Below, piece by piece: positions 1 to 8,352 of a DNA stretch of 64,000 bases. The notes below the pieces were generated by a model. The model searched no databases and was not told the DNA's origin. It saw nothing but the letters and a program-made list of their open reading frames with translations. The DNA is taken from positions 124,001 to 188,000 of the forward strand of contig NZ_SRMB01000003.1 in the NCBI RefSeq assembly GCF_004745645.1. Direction: 5' to 3'. Source of the stretch: Hymenobacter metallicola (lineage in GTDB: Bacteria; Bacteroidota; Bacteroidia; Cytophagales; Hymenobacteraceae). The position numbers and the translations under genes were made by a program. Each line of letters begins with the position of its first letter. Position 1 is the stretch's first letter.

Positions 1-1
1 C

Positions 2-226
2 GGCATCCCTGCCGACTCCTTGAACAACCAGTTTATCGACTGGGTGGTAGAAGCGCAGGCCGCCAGCCGCAAGGAGTTCGGTAAGCCCGCTTACATTGCT
101 ATTAAAGGCGACGGTAACGCGGACGTACCAACCGTGAAGAAAGTCATCCAACTGCTGCAGGATAAGAACATCAACCGTTTCAACCTGATTACTGACTTGG
201 AATCCAAGCCGGTAGCCGGGAAATAA
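2..226 (+). CDS. exbD: ExbD/TolR family protein, C-terminal part (5' end outside window)
   Basis: The reading frame is open from base 2, so the gene begins upstream of the window. The 74 visible residues contain the periplasmic C-terminal half typical of ExbD: an AYIAIKGDG strand, a VPTVKKVIQLLQDKN helix and a final FNLITDLES strand. ExbD works in the inner membrane with ExbB and TonB to pass proton-motive force to the outer membrane. A second exbD follows after 13 bases, and an exbB would be expected upstream, though that cannot be checked here. A TTG at base 20 is an internal codon, not the start. Confidence 0.85.
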   Translation, partial: GIPADSLNNQFIDWVVEAQAASRKEFGKPAYIAIKGDGNADVPTVKKVIQLLQDKNINRFNLITDLESKPVAGK

Positions 227-239
227 CCGACGCAGAGAA

Positions 240-761
240 ATGGCAGAAATACAACAACAAGCCGACTCCGGTAAAGGAGGGAAGAAGCGGGCCAAGAAAA
301 TGTCGACCAAAATCGACATGACACCGATGGTGGACTTGGCCTTTTTGCTCCTAACCTTCTTCATGCTGACCACAACCTTCAGCAAGCCGACCGTGATGCA
401 GCTAAACATGCCGGTCAAGCCGAAGGACCCTAAGGAGCAATCTGAGATTAAAGCCTCGAATGCTTTCACGGTACTGCTGGGCGAGAACAACAAGATCTTT
501 TACTACGACGGTTTGCTGGCCGACAACGTGAAGCCTGAGCTGGTAGCATCGAGCTACGGCGCCGATGGCATTCGTAAAACGCTGTTGCAGCGTCGTCAGG
601 CCAACCCCGAAGTAGTTGTGCTGATCAAGCCCGTTGACAAGTCCAATTACAAGAACATGGTTGACATCCTCGACGAGATGAACATTACCGACCAGAAGAA
701 GTACGCGCTGGTTGACATCTCGAAGGCTGATGAGGACCTGATTAAAACTTCAGGGCTATGA
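240..761 (+). CDS. exbD: ExbD/TolR family biopolymer transport protein
   Basis: A 173-residue protein with the full ExbD plan: a Lys-rich cytoplasmic start, one membrane segment at about 31-49 preceded by DMTPMVD, and a periplasmic domain. Asp32 sits where the proton-conducting aspartate of ExbD/TolR lies. It would form the stator of a TonB motor with ExbB and the ExbD just upstream. The stop overlaps the next start (ATGA at 758-761), which implies translational coupling with the TonB-family gene. Two unlike ExbD copies in a row are common in Bacteroidota and may form a heteromer; this last point is inference. Confidence 0.92.
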   Translation: MAEIQQQADSGKGGKKRAKKMSTKIDMTPMVDLAFLLLTFFMLTTTFSKPTVMQLNMPVKPKDPKEQSEIKASNAFTVLLGENNKIFYYDGLLADNVKPELVASSYGADGIRKTLLQRRQANPEVVVLIKPVDKSNYKNMVDILDEMNITDQKKYALVDISKADEDLIKTSGL

Positions 762-1585
762 TGGATAACACGCAATTGAGCCAAGCGTCTTTCAACGACA
801 TCGTCTTTGAAGGCCGCAACAAGGCTTACGGAGCTTATGTGCTCCGGCGGTTGTACAACAAGCACGTTACCCGCGCTCTTCTCATCGCCGTTGCCCTTCT
901 GGCTCTTTTGGTAAGCTTCCCGCTCATCGCGCGGATGTTTGCCAAGGACGAGGTGGTCAAGGATGATAAGATGCTCAAGGTGAACGAGCTGATGGAGGCA
1001 CCGCCACTGGACGACACCAAGCCGCCACCACCACCGCCGCCACCCGAGGCGCCACCACCCCCGCCACCGAAGCTCTCCACGATTAAGTTTACTCCTCCCG
1101 TTGTTAAAAAGGACGAAGAGGTAGTAAAAGAGGAGAAGATTCCGGATCAGGAAGAACTGGAGGACAAGGTCATTGCTACCGAAACCGTAAAAGGTAACAC
1201 CGACAACCCCGCTGACCTTACCGGTCTGGGCGACGAAGGCAACAAGGTAGTAGAAGAGGTAGTAGAGAATAAGGTCTACACGTATGTAGAACAGATGCCT
1301 ACTCCTCCCGGCGGTATGGAAGGATTGCTCTCTTACCTGGGCAAAACCATTAAGTACCCCGCCCTGGCCCTGCGCAACCAGGTAGAAGGCAAGGTATTCA
1401 TCAGCTTCGTGGTAGGCCCAACGGGCGGTATCACGGATGTGAAAGTTACCAAAGGCATCGGTGCCGGCTGCGACGAAGAAGCAGTTCGCGTTATCAAGGC
1501 CATGCCCGCCTGGACGCCTGGTAAGCAGAACGGCCGTCCGGTAAGTGTTTCGTACACGGTTCCGGTAACCTTCGCTATCAAGTAG
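758..1585 (+). CDS. TonB-family energy transducer with polyproline linker
   Basis: A 275-residue protein. Residues 12-36 form a cytoplasmic box, NDIVFEGRNKAYGAYVLRR, typical of Bacteroidota TonB proteins. A membrane helix follows at about 40-60, then a periplasmic spacer with an almost unbroken proline run near 88-104 and acidic/lysine segments. A TonB C-terminal domain lies at about 185-275 with the usual GGMEGLLSYLG, ALRNQVEGKVFISFVV and PAWTPGKQNGRPV elements. It should carry energy from ExbB/ExbD to outer-membrane receptors. It overlaps exbD by four bases. A strong hairpin follows, so the motor operon probably ends here. Confidence 0.93.
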   Translation: MMDNTQLSQASFNDIVFEGRNKAYGAYVLRRLYNKHVTRALLIAVALLALLVSFPLIARMFAKDEVVKDDKMLKVNELMEAPPLDDTKPPPPPPPPEAPPPPPPKLSTIKFTPPVVKKDEEVVKEEKIPDQEELEDKVIATETVKGNTDNPADLTGLGDEGNKVVEEVVENKVYTYVEQMPTPPGGMEGLLSYLGKTIKYPALALRNQVEGKVFISFVVGPTGGITDVKVTKGIGAGCDEEAVRVIKAMPAWTPGKQNGRPVSVSYTVPVTFAIK

Positions 1586-1618
1586 TACACTGTCTTTTCA
1601 GCTTCGGCCGAAGGACTC

Positions 1619-1657
1619 TAAAAGCCCGAATCGAGCAACTGCTCGGTTCGGGCTTTT
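1619..1657 (+). terminator. Rho-independent terminator after first tonB
   Basis: An AAAGCCCGAA(T)CGAGC arm pairs with GCTCGG(T)TTCGGGCTTT across a short AACT loop and is followed by a T run. It separates the exbD-tonB unit from the second tonB-family gene. Confidence 0.8.
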
Positions 1658-1810
1658 TCGTGTAAAAAGAATTCGGCTAGCCGCATACTTTTCGATAGGG
1701 ATACCTCGTTTTAGCATTGAAAGCCAGGAAGATGAAGAAGGCCCAGTGAGACAAATGGCTTGGGTAATGCGTGCCAGTGAATACCGTTTCACCTTTAGCC
1801 CATATGTCCC

Positions 1811-2644
1811 ATGAACACCACCAACCTGCACACCGCCTCCTTCGACGAAATTGTCTTTGAAGGCCGCAACAAAGCGTATGGCGCCTTCGTCCTGCGCCAG
1901 CTCTACAACCGCCACCTGGCCCGTGCCTTGGCTATCACCGTGGCCCTGTGCCTGCTGCTGGTCAGCATCCCGATGGTTGTTCAGCGCCTGTGGCCCTCGG
2001 TAACTTTACCATCTTTGAATACTACGCACGATGATGATGCGGTTGTGTTGACAGAGATAGTGCTGCCCAAACAGAAAATTGAAACTCCCACGGCTACAGT
2101 AGCGCCCCCGGCTCCCGTGGTGGTCACTCCCCGCAATGATATTCCTACCAAAGTGGTGAAGGATGACGAAGTGACTAAGCCGGTTCCGACCACCGAGGTG
2201 ACCCAAGTCAATGACAATGTGCTGACGGAGACCCAGCCAGGTAGCACCGTGGGAGGTTCGGTTACAGGAGTTATCGGTGGCGCTAAGACGGGTAATGACT
2301 CTGGGGCTGTAACGCCAGCAGCACCGGCTAAACCCTTTGAATACGCCGAGGTAATGCCAGAATTTGCTGGTGGGCAAAAAGCACTGCAACAGTACATGCA
2401 GCGGAATCTGCGTTTTCCGCGGCAGGCCCTGGCTAATGCCGTATCGGGTAAGGTATTTGTCTCTTTCACAGTGCAGGCCGATGGCAGCATCTCCGATGTT
2501 CAGGTCGTGAAAGGCTTAGGCTATGGCACTGATGAAGAGGCAGCCCGTGTAGTTGGTAAAATGCCCGCCTGGACGCCCGGCCGCCAGAACAGCCGACCAG
2601 TAGCCGTACGCTACACCCTGCCCATTACGTTCCAGTATGAGTAA
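1811..2644 (+). CDS. Second TonB-family energy transducer
   Basis: A 277-residue paralogue of the protein encoded just upstream. The cytoplasmic box (FDEIVFEGRNKAYGAFVLRQ), the membrane helix at about 37-58 and the TonB C-terminal domain at about 185-277 (PEFAGGQKALQQYMQRN, VSGKVFVSFTV, MPAWTPGRQNSRPV) are all kept. The linker has no polyproline block and is instead rich in Thr, Val, Gly and Asn. It lies between two terminators, so it is probably its own transcription unit. A duplicated TonB with a different linker suggests a different partner receptor or periplasmic reach; this is inference. Confidence 0.9.
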   Translation: MNTTNLHTASFDEIVFEGRNKAYGAFVLRQLYNRHLARALAITVALCLLLVSIPMVVQRLWPSVTLPSLNTTHDDDAVVLTEIVLPKQKIETPTATVAPPAPVVVTPRNDIPTKVVKDDEVTKPVPTTEVTQVNDNVLTETQPGSTVGGSVTGVIGGAKTGNDSGAVTPAAPAKPFEYAEVMPEFAGGQKALQQYMQRNLRFPRQALANAVSGKVFVSFTVQADGSISDVQVVKGLGYGTDEEAARVVGKMPAWTPGRQNSRPVAVRYTLPITFQYE

Positions 2645-2717
2645 CGCTTCATGCTCCGAAGAGAAAGGCGTGAAAGCCTCATCTTTAGGCTCTTAGTCAA
2701 TTTATCATTCTATATAT

Positions 2718-2768
2718 AGCCAAAAATCAGCCGGTATACGTTATACCGGCTGATTTTTGGCTTTTTTT
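2718..2768 (+). terminator. Very stable terminator, perfect 21-bp stem
   Basis: The arm at 2718-2738 is the exact reverse complement of 2742-2762 with a 3-base loop, and a run of T reaches 2768. It closes the second tonB unit. The stem is unusually long and perfect for a terminator. Confidence 0.88.
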
Positions 2769-2869
2769 GCGGGGGCCACTACGTGCTTTTGTGGGATGCA
2801 AGTGCCTGAATCGAACGGGAAAGGCCTGTTTTTATGTTCTAGGCACAGAACTCTCTTTTTGAATCATCT

Positions 2870-3127
2870 ATGCTGAACAATTCAACTACTGACGAGCGCC
2901 TGAATCAGAAGTCGCCTCAGCGGCTCGTACAGTACTTTACCCTGGCTATGGCCACTATCTATACCTGTTTGGGTATTATGATGTGGCTGCCCCAGGCAAA
3001 TATATTTGCGTTGCCCACCACCACGCGCCGAATTTTAGGCGCGGTCTTCATCATTTACGGAATTCTTAGATTTGCTCGCACCTATCGCCAGCACTTCCAA
3101 CGAAACAAAACCCATGACGCGCGTTAA
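2870..3127 (+). CDS. Small two-helix membrane protein of unknown function
   Basis: An 85-residue protein not recognised as a named family. It has a polar N-terminus (about 20 residues), two hydrophobic stretches at about 22-42 and 52-68 separated by a short loop with TTTRR, and a basic tail rich in Arg, His and Lys. This suggests a small inner-membrane protein with both ends in the cytoplasm. Its last 14 bases overlap the start of the PstS-like gene, so the two are probably co-translated. A role as membrane partner of that lipoprotein or of the ExbD/TonB motor is possible but unsupported. Confidence 0.7.
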   Translation: MLNNSTTDERLNQKSPQRLVQYFTLAMATIYTCLGIMMWLPQANIFALPTTTRRILGAVFIIYGILRFARTYRQHFQRNKTHDAR

Positions 3128-4076
3128 TATCAAAGCAATAGGCTCGGCATTTGCTCTAGGTGGTTTATTGCTGGCTGGCTGCAACCAGTATAACGGCCCG
3201 GTTGAAAACTTCACGGACACCCCCACCAGCGGCGCCATCAGCATCAGCGTTGACGAAACGTTCGAGCCTATCCTGAAGTCACAGATCGACACATTTCAGA
3301 AGCTCTACCCGTCGGCCCGTATAACCGCGACCTACAAGCCGGAGGAAGAGGTCATGCAGGATCTGTTGGCCAACAAGATTCGAGTAGCCGTAGTATCCCG
3401 GCAGCTGAACGCTACCGAGCAAGCTGAGTTTGATCGCCTGAAAATTGTACCCCGCACTGCCCGGCTTGCAACCGATGGGCTAGCCATTGTAGTGCATCCG
3501 AGCAACCCCGATTCCTTGCTTACGGTAAGTAAGCTGCGCGACATCTTTACTGGCAAAACGCAGGAATGGGCGCAGGTAAGCGGAAAACAGGGATTGGGGA
3601 GCATCAACGTAGTTTTTGACACCAACCATTCCAGTACGACGCGTTACGTACAGGATTCCCTAACGCGAGGCAGCGCCCTGACTAAGCGCGTTTTCGCAGC
3701 TAAATCGAACCCTGCTTTATTGGATTACGTTGCTACTCATCCTAATGCTATCGGCATCATCGGAGTAAACTGGATTAGTGACCGAGACGATGCGGAGGTG
3801 CAGGGATTTTTGAAAAAAGTACGGATCGTGGGCATCAGTGCTCAACCCAACCCGCAAAGCTCCGATGATTACTTGCAGCCTTATCAAGCTTATCTTGCCC
3901 TGAAAACCTACCCGTTGCGCCGTGAGGTGTATTTAATTAGCCGGGAGGCCCGGGCTGGGCTTGGCACCGGTTTTGCATCTTTTGCTGCAGGTAACAAAGG
4001 CCAGCTCATTGTACTTAAGTCTGGCTTAGTACCTGCCACGGGCCAGATGCGTATCATTGATACGAATAAGCGCTAG
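3114..4076 (+). CDS. PstS-like phosphate-type substrate-binding lipoprotein
   Basis: A 320-residue protein of the periplasmic PstS-like family. The start at 3114 is chosen because it gives a lipoprotein signal (MTRVNIKAIG...LLLAGC, lipid Cys23); an in-frame codon at 3072 would add 14 residues before the signal. The mature part shows the two-lobed binding-protein pattern, including GAISISVDETFEP, TARLATDGLAIVVHPSN and a DTNHSSTTRYVQD loop like the oxyanion-binding loop of PstS. No pstC, pstA or pstB genes are nearby. Linkage to exbD/tonB and the TPR gene suggests a role other than classical phosphate uptake. Confidence 0.85.
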   Translation: MTRVNIKAIGSAFALGGLLLAGCNQYNGPVENFTDTPTSGAISISVDETFEPILKSQIDTFQKLYPSARITATYKPEEEVMQDLLANKIRVAVVSRQLNATEQAEFDRLKIVPRTARLATDGLAIVVHPSNPDSLLTVSKLRDIFTGKTQEWAQVSGKQGLGSINVVFDTNHSSTTRYVQDSLTRGSALTKRVFAAKSNPALLDYVATHPNAIGIIGVNWISDRDDAEVQGFLKKVRIVGISAQPNPQSSDDYLQPYQAYLALKTYPLRREVYLISREARAGLGTGFASFAAGNKGQLIVLKSGLVPATGQMRIIDTNKR

Positions 4077-4126
4077 CCCAACGTTTGTCTTTCCATTAAA
4101 AACGCTTTCCACCAAACCTTTCGCTC

Positions 4127-5728
4127 ATGAACTTCAAGCCCTGGAAGCTCTCGCTCCTCGCTGCCTTGTCTGTTTCCGGCTCTGCCGCCTTTGCACAAAC
4201 GACTCCTCAGAAATCGATTGAACTCGAACGTTACAATGAAGCCCGCGCGGCTCTGCTGCGTCAGGGGGCATCGAATGAAACGTCTTTCGAACTGGGCCGT
4301 CTGTACCAGATGCGTGAGATGCCTGACTCGGCCGCGTACTACTTCAACCGTATTTCGCTGAACTCGAAAGATGCTACGACCATGGTAGCAGCTGGCCGCG
4401 CGGCCCTGGCTCAGGGAAAGACTGCCGAAGCCGAAATTCAGTTTGACAATGCCGTGAAGGCCACCAAAGGCAAAGATGCCAAGGTGCTCACCATGATTGC
4501 GCAAGCATACGCCGAGTCGAACGTGAAAGACGTATCGAAGGCGTTGTCCTACGTCGAAATGGCTCACAAAGCCAATAAGCTGAAAGATGACCCAGCGCTG
4601 ATGATTGCCCGAGGCGACATTTATCTGAAGCAGGAAAACGGCGGCGGCGAGGCAATGAACAGCTACGACCGTGCAGTTATGGCTGATGCCAACAACGTCC
4701 TGGCTTACTACCGTAAAGGTCAGCTGAACGTACGTTCACGTAACTACAACGAGGCCCGCACTGCTTTCGAAAAGGCCATTAGCCTTGACGCCAACTATGC
4801 CCCGGCCTACAATGCGCTGGCTGAAACTTATTTCTATGCCGGCAAATACGACCAGGCACTTTCTAACTTCCAGAAGTACACCAGCCTGGCCGAAAAGTCG
4901 TCTGACACGGATGCGAAGTATGCTTCCTTTCTCTTCCTGACCAAGAAGTATCCCGAAGCCCTGACCGAAGTGCAGAAAGTGTTGGCTCGTGACCCGAACA
5001 ACATTACCATGAACCGTCTGCAGGCTTACTCCTTGTATGAGGTGGGCAAGAACGACGAAGCCATTGCCGCCATGGACAAGTATATGAAGCTGACTCCTCC
5101 CGAAAAAGTAATTAAGGAGGACAACGTGTATTATGCCAAAATGCTGGCTAAAGGTGGTAAGGGTGAGCAAGGCGTTGCCATGCTGCAAAAAGCTATTGCT
5201 GCCGACCCTACCAACGCGGATTTGCAAAATGACCTGGCGCAGGCCTACATAGGAGCCAAGAACTACCCAATGGCCATTGCCACTTACAAGGCTAAAATGA
5301 AAGGCCAAGGTGCCCTGACCGACCAAGTTCTGCTGGCTCGTGCTTACAGCATGAACAAGCAGTATGCACAGGCCGACAGTCTGTATGGCTTAGTATTGAC
5401 AGCCCGTCCAACGTACGCGCCTGGCTACCTGATGCGCGCTCAGGCCAACTACGGCCTGGATCCAGACTCCAAGCAGGGTTTAGCCAAGCCTTACTATGAG
5501 AAATATGTAGAAGTAACCAAGGCTGATCCTTCGAAGTACAAGGAAGGCCTGGTAGAAGCTAACAGCTACCTGGGTTACTATTACTATCAGAAAGGCGACA
5601 AGACGGCTGCTCTCCCCTACTACCAGCAAGTACTGGCTCTGGACCCCAACAACCAGAATGCCAAGTCGGTGGTTGACAGCATGACTCGTCCGAAGACCGC
5701 TACGAAAGCCCCGGCCAAAAAGAAGTAG
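4127..5728 (+). CDS. Secreted tetratricopeptide repeat protein
   Basis: A 533-residue protein with a cleavable signal peptide (about 24 residues, ending AAFAQ) followed by a nearly continuous array of TPR units, for example AYYRKGQLNVRSRNYNEAR and PAYNALAETYFYAGKYDQA, up to a basic tail (AKAPAKKK). TPR arrays are protein-binding scaffolds; this one should act in the periplasm. It starts 50 bases after the PstS-like lipoprotein gene and is probably in the same transcript, ending at the bidirectional terminator. The partner is unknown; the ExbD/TonB motor is the natural candidate from position. Confidence 0.88.
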   Translation: MNFKPWKLSLLAALSVSGSAAFAQTTPQKSIELERYNEARAALLRQGASNETSFELGRLYQMREMPDSAAYYFNRISLNSKDATTMVAAGRAALAQGKTAEAEIQFDNAVKATKGKDAKVLTMIAQAYAESNVKDVSKALSYVEMAHKANKLKDDPALMIARGDIYLKQENGGGEAMNSYDRAVMADANNVLAYYRKGQLNVRSRNYNEARTAFEKAISLDANYAPAYNALAETYFYAGKYDQALSNFQKYTSLAEKSSDTDAKYASFLFLTKKYPEALTEVQKVLARDPNNITMNRLQAYSLYEVGKNDEAIAAMDKYMKLTPPEKVIKEDNVYYAKMLAKGGKGEQGVAMLQKAIAADPTNADLQNDLAQAYIGAKNYPMAIATYKAKMKGQGALTDQVLLARAYSMNKQYAQADSLYGLVLTARPTYAPGYLMRAQANYGLDPDSKQGLAKPYYEKYVEVTKADPSKYKEGLVEANSYLGYYYYQKGDKTAALPYYQQVLALDPNNQNAKSVVDSMTRPKTATKAPAKKK

Positions 5729-5745
5729 CGCTCCTTCATATTTAG

Positions 5746-5787
5746 CAACAAAAAAGCCTGTCTCGATTGAGACAGGCTTTTTTGTTG
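5746..5787. terminator. Bidirectional terminator, perfect 19-bp stem
   Basis: Bases 5746-5764 pair exactly with 5769-5787 around a GATT loop. An A run on one side and a T run on the other let it work both ways, between the convergent TPR gene and rluD. Confidence 0.88.
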
Positions 5788-5800
5788 GTAGCCGCTGCTG

Positions 5801-6865
5801 TTAGCTTTCCTGGGTAGCGTATTGCTCCCACTTTGCCAGGACTGCTTCAAAATCGGCGGGCAGCTCGGCTTCGAACTGCAGGGTATCGTGAGTGACGGGA
5901 TGCACAAAGCCTAGAGACTTGGCGTGCAACGCTTGCCGGGGCATCACTTCAAACGCATTTTCGACAAACGACTTATAAGCCCCGGTGCGCTGCCCGTAGA
6001 GCACCTTGTCGCCGCCATACGTAGCATCGGAGAACAACGGATGACCAATGTGCTTCATGTGGGCCCGAATCTGGTGAGTGCGGCCCGTTTCGAGGTTGCA
6101 TTGCAGCAGAGCCACGTGCCGAAACGTTTTGAGCACTTTATAGTGCGTTACAGCGTGCTTTCCCTGGTCACCCTCGGGATACACGGCCTGCACCTTCCGA
6201 TCCTTCACACTGCGCCCGATATGACCCCGTATTGTGCCTTCCGCTTCTTTCGGGATACCCCAGACCAACGCCAGGTAGGTACGCTCGATGGTGTGATGGA
6301 AAAACTGCTGGGACAAATGCGTCATAGCCCACTCGGTTTTGCCAATAACCAATAACCCGGAGGTGTCTTTATCAATGCGGTGTACCAGCCCGGGGCGGAT
6401 TTCGCCATTGCGCCCGGTAGGCAGATTACTGAGATGATAAGCCAGCCCGTTTACCAGCGTGCCATTCCAATTGCCAAAAGCGGGGTGCACCACCAGCCCG
6501 GCGGGCTTGTTCACGATGAGCAAGGACTCGTCCTCGTACCGGATGTCGAGGTCCATGGGCTCGGGTACCACCTTCACGTCGCGCGGCGGCTCGGGCAACG
6601 TAATGGTAATTACGTCGAAAGGCTTGATACGATAATTCGACTTGACAACCTTGTCGTTTACCTGTACTGCCTCGGCTCGAATGGCGTCCTGGATTTTCGT
6701 TCGGGAAGCATTCGACAGCCGGTTCATCAGAAACTTATCGAGGCGCAGCAACTCCTGCCCTCGGTCGACCCGGATGCGGTGGTGTTCATACAGTTCGTCA
6801 CCTTCCGCATTGTCATCCTCGGGCAGGTCTGGGTCAGGCAACTGGGAATCAGATACAGTGGTCAT
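5801..6865 (-). CDS. rluD: RluD-type 23S rRNA pseudouridine synthase
   Basis: A 354-residue RluA-family enzyme that turns specific uridines of large-subunit rRNA into pseudouridine. After an acidic N-terminal stretch there is an S4 RNA-binding domain at about 37-95 (LRLDKFLMNRLSNASRTKIQ) and then the catalytic domain with the HRIDKDTSGLLV motif, where Asp165 is the catalytic aspartate. The GRTHQIRAHM motif is also present. A hairpin separates it from the upstream ompH gene, so it may be transcribed separately. The rluA/rluC/rluD assignment rests on overall pattern, and D is the best guess. Confidence 0.9.
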   Translation of the reverse strand: MTTVSDSQLPDPDLPEDDNAEGDELYEHHRIRVDRGQELLRLDKFLMNRLSNASRTKIQDAIRAEAVQVNDKVVKSNYRIKPFDVITITLPEPPRDVKVVPEPMDLDIRYEDESLLIVNKPAGLVVHPAFGNWNGTLVNGLAYHLSNLPTGRNGEIRPGLVHRIDKDTSGLLVIGKTEWAMTHLSQQFFHHTIERTYLALVWGIPKEAEGTIRGHIGRSVKDRKVQAVYPEGDQGKHAVTHYKVLKTFRHVALLQCNLETGRTHQIRAHMKHIGHPLFSDATYGGDKVLYGQRTGAYKSFVENAFEVMPRQALHAKSLGFVHPVTHDTLQFEAELPADFEAVLAKWEQYATQES

Positions 6866-6896
6866 CGGTCAAACAAAAGAAAATCGAGGGCAAATA

Positions 6897-6927
6897 AGAA
6901 AGCCGGAGCATAATGCTCCGGCTTTCT
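6897..6927 (-). terminator. Terminator between ompH and rluD
   Basis: A perfect 14-bp stem (6897-6910 with 6914-6927) with a TAA loop, followed on the minus strand by a T-rich stretch. It should end the outer-membrane-biogenesis transcript. Confidence 0.75.
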
Positions 6928-6949
6928 GGGTATAGAAAACAAGCAGGAC

Positions 6950-7573
6950 TTAGCCTTTCTTGGTTTTCGTCTTAGTCTTGGCAGGGGTAGTAGCCGGAGC
7001 GGGAGTGGCAGCCGGAGTAGTAGCTGCTGGAGCCGCTTTCGGAGCACCAGGAGTTACACCCATTTTCTTCAGCACGAGGTCCGAAATGTCGCCTTCTTTA
7101 GGGCCGTGCAGCAGCACGGGGCTGGCGCCGTCCGAGTTCAGGACGTAAGTGTAGCCATTCTCATCAGCTACCTGGTCAATGGTCTTCTGGAGCTTGTCCA
7201 GAGCGGGCTTCAGCAGGCTCTGCTGCTTCTGCTGCAGGCTCTGGTCGGCGCTACGCTGAAACTCCTGGATAGAAGTCTGCAGGTTGGTCAACTCCTTCTC
7301 CTTGTCAGCCCGTACCACATCGGTCATGGTCGATGCACCCTTTTGATAGGCTTCGGCCTTGGTCTGGTAGTCGGCATACTTGCTTTTCAGCTGGGCCTCG
7401 AGCTGGGAGCTGTACGCTTTCAGGTCCGACTCAATCTGCCGGCTCTCCGGCATCTGGCTTAGCACGTACTCAACGCTGGTATAACCGATTTTCAGGGGGG
7501 CTTGCGCCAGTGCCGAGGTGGCCGTGCTGAAAGTAAGAACGGCAACAGCCAAGGCAAGACGGATTTTGTTCAT
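6950..7573 (-). CDS. OmpH/Skp family periplasmic chaperone
   Basis: A 207-residue Skp-like protein with a signal peptide (MNKIRLALA...SALAQ), a conserved first strand (LKIGYTSVEYVLSQMPE), a long charged helical region that would form the coiled-coil tentacles (about 50-140), and a final strand (NGYTYVLNSDG). The C-terminus is an Ala/Pro/Thr/Lys-rich tail. It should hold unfolded outer-membrane proteins in the periplasm. The ATG at 7573 best fits the signal peptide; another ATG lies at 7582. It follows a second Skp-like gene after 50 bases and belongs to the bamA cluster. Confidence 0.88.
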   Translation of the reverse strand: MNKIRLALAVAVLTFSTATSALAQAPLKIGYTSVEYVLSQMPESRQIESDLKAYSSQLEAQLKSKYADYQTKAEAYQKGASTMTDVVRADKEKELTNLQTSIQEFQRSADQSLQQKQQSLLKPALDKLQKTIDQVADENGYTYVLNSDGASPVLLHGPKEGDISDLVLKKMGVTPGAPKAAPAATTPAATPAPATTPAKTKTKTKKG

Positions 7574-7623
7574 GATGTTCATTAAGGGGGAAACTTTCAA
7601 AAAGTTGGGTTACAAGGGCAAAG

Positions 7624-8310
7624 TTAATTTTTTCGACCAGCCGGACGCGTATTTGTTGGCCGGGCTGGCTGGCGGGTTTTGCTGGCCGGTGCAGCATCGG
7701 TATCCGTAGCGGCATCGGTGTCGCCGGCGGGCGTGTTAGGCGTCGTCACGGTACGAACGGCCCCTTTCTGCCCGGGCTGGTTCCGGTCTTCAGAAGCTAA
7801 ACCCAATTCTTCCAAGACAAATTCCGTGTAGTCGTGAGTTGGGTTGGTGTACAGCATGGTCAAGTCGCCCGATTTGTCGAAGACAATGGCCAGCTGCTTT
7901 TTCTTGGCCACTTTCTCAATGGCTTCGAATACCTGATCCTGTACCGGCTTGGTTAGTTCCTGCCGCTTTTTGAACAATTGCCCTTCGTAGCCGAAGATTT
8001 TGTTCTGGTAGGCTTTTACATCCTGCTCCTTCTTCAGAATCTCATCCTGCCGCTTTTTTTTCATCGGCTCGGTCAGGAGCACTTCTTCGGCCTGATAGTT
8101 CCGGTAGAGCTTATCGAGGTCCTTTTTCTGGCTCTCAATTTCTTTCTGCCACGTGCCCGATAACGTGTTCAGTTCCTGCTGGGCCTGGGCAAAAGCAGGC
8201 ATCTTGCCCATAATGAATTCGGAATCGACGTAGCCAAACTTCTGGGCCAGGGCGGCCGGAGCCGTCAGAACTAGCAAAGCACCCAGTAGCAAAGAATGCA
8301 GCTTTTTCAT
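7624..8310 (-). CDS. OmpH/Skp family periplasmic chaperone
   Basis: A 228-residue Skp-like protein with a signal peptide ending about residue 22 (APAALAQ), the opening strand KFGYVDSEFIMGKMPAF, a long Lys/Glu/Gln-rich coiled-coil region at about 45-130 and the strand QLAIVFDKSGDLTMLYT. The C-terminal 40 residues are low-complexity (Thr, Asp, Ala, then Arg/Pro). It lies 42 bases after bamA and 50 before the second Skp-like gene, an arrangement common in Bacteroidota. The pair probably arose by tandem duplication and may form mixed trimers; the mixed trimer is inference. Confidence 0.88.
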   Translation of the reverse strand: MKKLHSLLLGALLVLTAPAALAQKFGYVDSEFIMGKMPAFAQAQQELNTLSGTWQKEIESQKKDLDKLYRNYQAEEVLLTEPMKKKRQDEILKKEQDVKAYQNKIFGYEGQLFKKRQELTKPVQDQVFEAIEKVAKKKQLAIVFDKSGDLTMLYTNPTHDYTEFVLEELGLASEDRNQPGQKGAVRTVTTPNTPAGDTDAATDTDAAPASKTRQPARPTNTRPAGRKN

Positions 8311-8352
8311 AGGTAAGTAGCTAAAGTAGCTGGCCAGGCAGTTGCCGAACGA

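Noticed and set aside
835..1080. 81-codon Gly-rich minus-strand frame
   Set aside because: It is the complement of the TonB proline-rich linker codons.
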